Part shown: positions 5,306 to 6,459 of the stretch, piece after piece
Position numbering within the stretch: position 1 is the stretch's first letter
Layout: each line of letters starts with the position of its first letter
Assembly: GCA_033763135.1 (NCBI GenBank)
Contig: JANRKY010000254.1
Coordinates: 1-6,459, forward strand
Direction of reading: 5' to 3'
Length of the DNA: 6,459 nt
DNA from: DALYLB01 sp033763135
GTDB lineage: Bacteria > Acidobacteriota > Blastocatellia > RBC074
The notes under the pieces: generated by a model
Told to the model about the DNA's origin: nothing
What the model saw: the letters and a program-made list of their open reading frames with translations, nothing else
The model's database searches: none
Position numbers and translations under genes: made by a program

Positions 5306-6415
5306 ATGAAGATTCTGCAGGTTTGTTCCGCCGAAACGCTGGGCGGAGGCGAACGCCACGTGATCGATCTCACGCGCGCGCTGCTTGAGCGCGGGCACGA
5401 GCTTCATCTCGCGGTGCGCCCCGGCAGCCCGCTGCGGGCCGAATTGCGGAACGCGCCCATCACCTGGCACGAGATGAACCTGCGCAACGCCCTCGACGTG
5501 ATGAGCGCGCAGCGCATCGCCCAGATCATCACGCGCCACGAGATCGATGTGCTCCACGCCCACGTGGCGCGCGATTATATCTTCTGCGGCATCGCCGCGC
5601 GAAAGGCCCGCCGCGTCCGCTTCTTCCTCACGCGCCATCATTTCAATCCGATCAAGTCGAGCGCGCTCTACGCCTGGACGATCTCCGAGGTGCGCAACCT
5701 GATCGCCGTCTCGGATGTGGTGCGCGACCGGCTGGTCGAAGCCTTCCCGGCCTTCTCCGATCGCGTCGTCGTCATCCCGAACTGGATCGACGCCCGCGAA
5801 TGCGGCAGCCTCGGCCGCGACGAGGCCCGCGAAGCCCTCGGCCTCACCCGGCGCTACGCCGTCGGCATCGTCGGCCAGATCACCAAACTCAAACGCCAGG
5901 ACCTCTTTCTCCAGGCCGCCCAGCACCTGATCAAGGAACGGCTCTGGACCGAAGTCGACTTTCTGGTCGTCGGCGAACCCGACGCGAAGTCCCCGGCCGA
6001 TCTCGAATACGCCGCCTTTCTCTTCAACTGGACCCGCAACGCCGGCCTCGACGCCCAGGTCCAGTTCACGGGCTATGTCCCCTATTTTCGCGCCCTGCTC
6101 TCCGCCTTCGACGTGATCGTCGTCCCCTCCGACAACGAGGCCTTCTCGCTCGTGCTGATCGAGGCCATGGCCGCCGGCTGCGCCGTCATCGCCTCCCGGG
6201 TCGGCGGCATGGCCGAGATCGTCGAAAACGAGATGACCGGCCTCCTCGTCGAACCCGACAACCTCTGGTCTCTCATCTCCGCCCTCTCCCGCATCCTCAC
6301 CGACAAGAGCCTCCGCGGAAAACTCTCCAACGTCGCCCAGGCCAGCATCGTCGATCGCTACGACCGCGAACGCGTCATCGATCGGATCGAGCGGCTCTAT
6401 GAGGGCGGTGCGTAG
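5306..6415 (+). CDS. Glycosyltransferase family 4 (GT-B fold)
   Basis: This is a retaining glycosyltransferase that would move a sugar from a nucleotide-sugar donor to a glycan or lipid acceptor, most likely in cell-surface polysaccharide or glycolipid synthesis. The 369 residues begin MKILQVCSAETLGGGERHV, the classic N-terminal strand and glycine loop (Gly13-15) of the family. The N-terminal acceptor domain runs to about 155. It is followed by VVVIPNWID (154-162) at the domain hinge and a C-terminal donor-binding Rossmann domain with GIVGQITKLKRQD (187-199). The conserved EX7E pair is Glu278 and Glu286 in SDNEAFSLVLIEAMAAG. ATG 5306 is preferred because it matches the family start; ATG 5294 adds four residues (MASP) and cannot be excluded. 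No Shine-Dalgarno sequence is seen. The stop codon TAG directly abuts the repeat at 6416. Donor and acceptor cannot be told from this sequence. Confidence 0.94.
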   Translation: MKILQVCSAETLGGGERHVIDLTRALLERGHELHLAVRPGSPLRAELRNAPITWHEMNLRNALDVMSAQRIAQIITRHEIDVLHAHVARDYIFCGIAARKARRVRFFLTRHHFNPIKSSALYAWTISEVRNLIAVSDVVRDRLVEAFPAFSDRVVVIPNWIDARECGSLGRDEAREALGLTRRYAVGIVGQITKLKRQDLFLQAAQHLIKERLWTEVDFLVVGEPDAKSPADLEYAAFLFNWTRNAGLDAQVQFTGYVPYFRALLSAFDVIVVPSDNEAFSLVLIEAMAAGCAVIASRVGGMAEIVENEMTGLLVEPDNLWSLISALSRILTDKSLRGKLSNVAQASIVDRYDRERVIDRIERLYEGGA

Positions 6416-6459
6416 GGGCAGGCCCCCGTGCCTGCCCTGGTTGCGCAGTCGCGACCAGG
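6416..6459. repeat. Pair of overlapping hairpins at the glycosyltransferase 3' end (cut by window edge)
   Basis: The first hairpin pairs GGGCAGGC (6416-6423) with GCCTGCCC (6430-6437) around a 6-base loop. The second pairs CCTGGTTGCG (6436-6445) with CGCGACCAGG (6450-6459) around CAGT, with one G-T wobble; it shares two bases with the first, so the two stems compete at that edge. The first stem begins immediately after the stop codon. There is no U-tract within the window. The GGGGCAGGC...GCCTGCCC core resembles a common interspersed repeat, from memory. The element may continue past 6459. Confidence 0.7.

Overview
The window is a dense piece of a high-GC bacterial chromosome with five complete genes and the last codons of a sixth. 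Protein style, the pairing of an ABC ATPase with an NtrC-type regulator and kinase, and the many palindromic intergenic repeats suggest Acidobacteriota, perhaps the Bryobacterales/Solibacter group. That placement is from memory of family resemblance, not from a search.

Layout: bases 1-98 hold the C-terminus of an unidentified + strand protein. A 137-base gap follows, containing a small inverted-repeat element and a strong ribosome binding site. Next is a MacB/LolD-type ABC ATPase (236-904). After a 215-base spacer filled with nested inverted repeats comes a sigma-54-dependent response regulator (1120-2478). An 80-base hairpin made of four copies of a 14-bp unit separates it from its probable partner kinase (2605-4044). 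The kinase converges on a prepilin peptidase (4164-5249, minus strand) across a third inverted-repeat family. The peptidase is divergent from a family 4 glycosyltransferase (5306-6415), whose stop codon runs straight into a fourth hairpin pair at the window edge.

How the genes may work together: the kinase has almost no periplasmic sensor, only two membrane helices with a short connection, plus HAMP and PAS-like regions. It should phosphorylate the regulator, which activates sigma-54 promoters. The ABC ATPase beside them lacks a permease in this window. The two-component pair may control, or sense through, an efflux or lipoprotein-type ABC system whose membrane part lies upstream or elsewhere. 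The prepilin peptidase (type IV pilus or type II secretion maturation) and the glycosyltransferase (cell-surface glycan) look like separate functions.

Two window-wide patterns are the most interesting part. First, all five complete genes have a palindromic repeat within 25 bases of the stop codon, from four sequence-unrelated families. Second, synonymous codon choice in every gene drifts from G-ending (GGG, GCG, CTG, CGG) near the 5' end to C-ending (GGC, GCC, CTC, CGC) near the 3' end. The drift resets at each gene and follows gene direction on both strands. I see no tRNA, rRNA, CRISPR array, transposase or phage gene.
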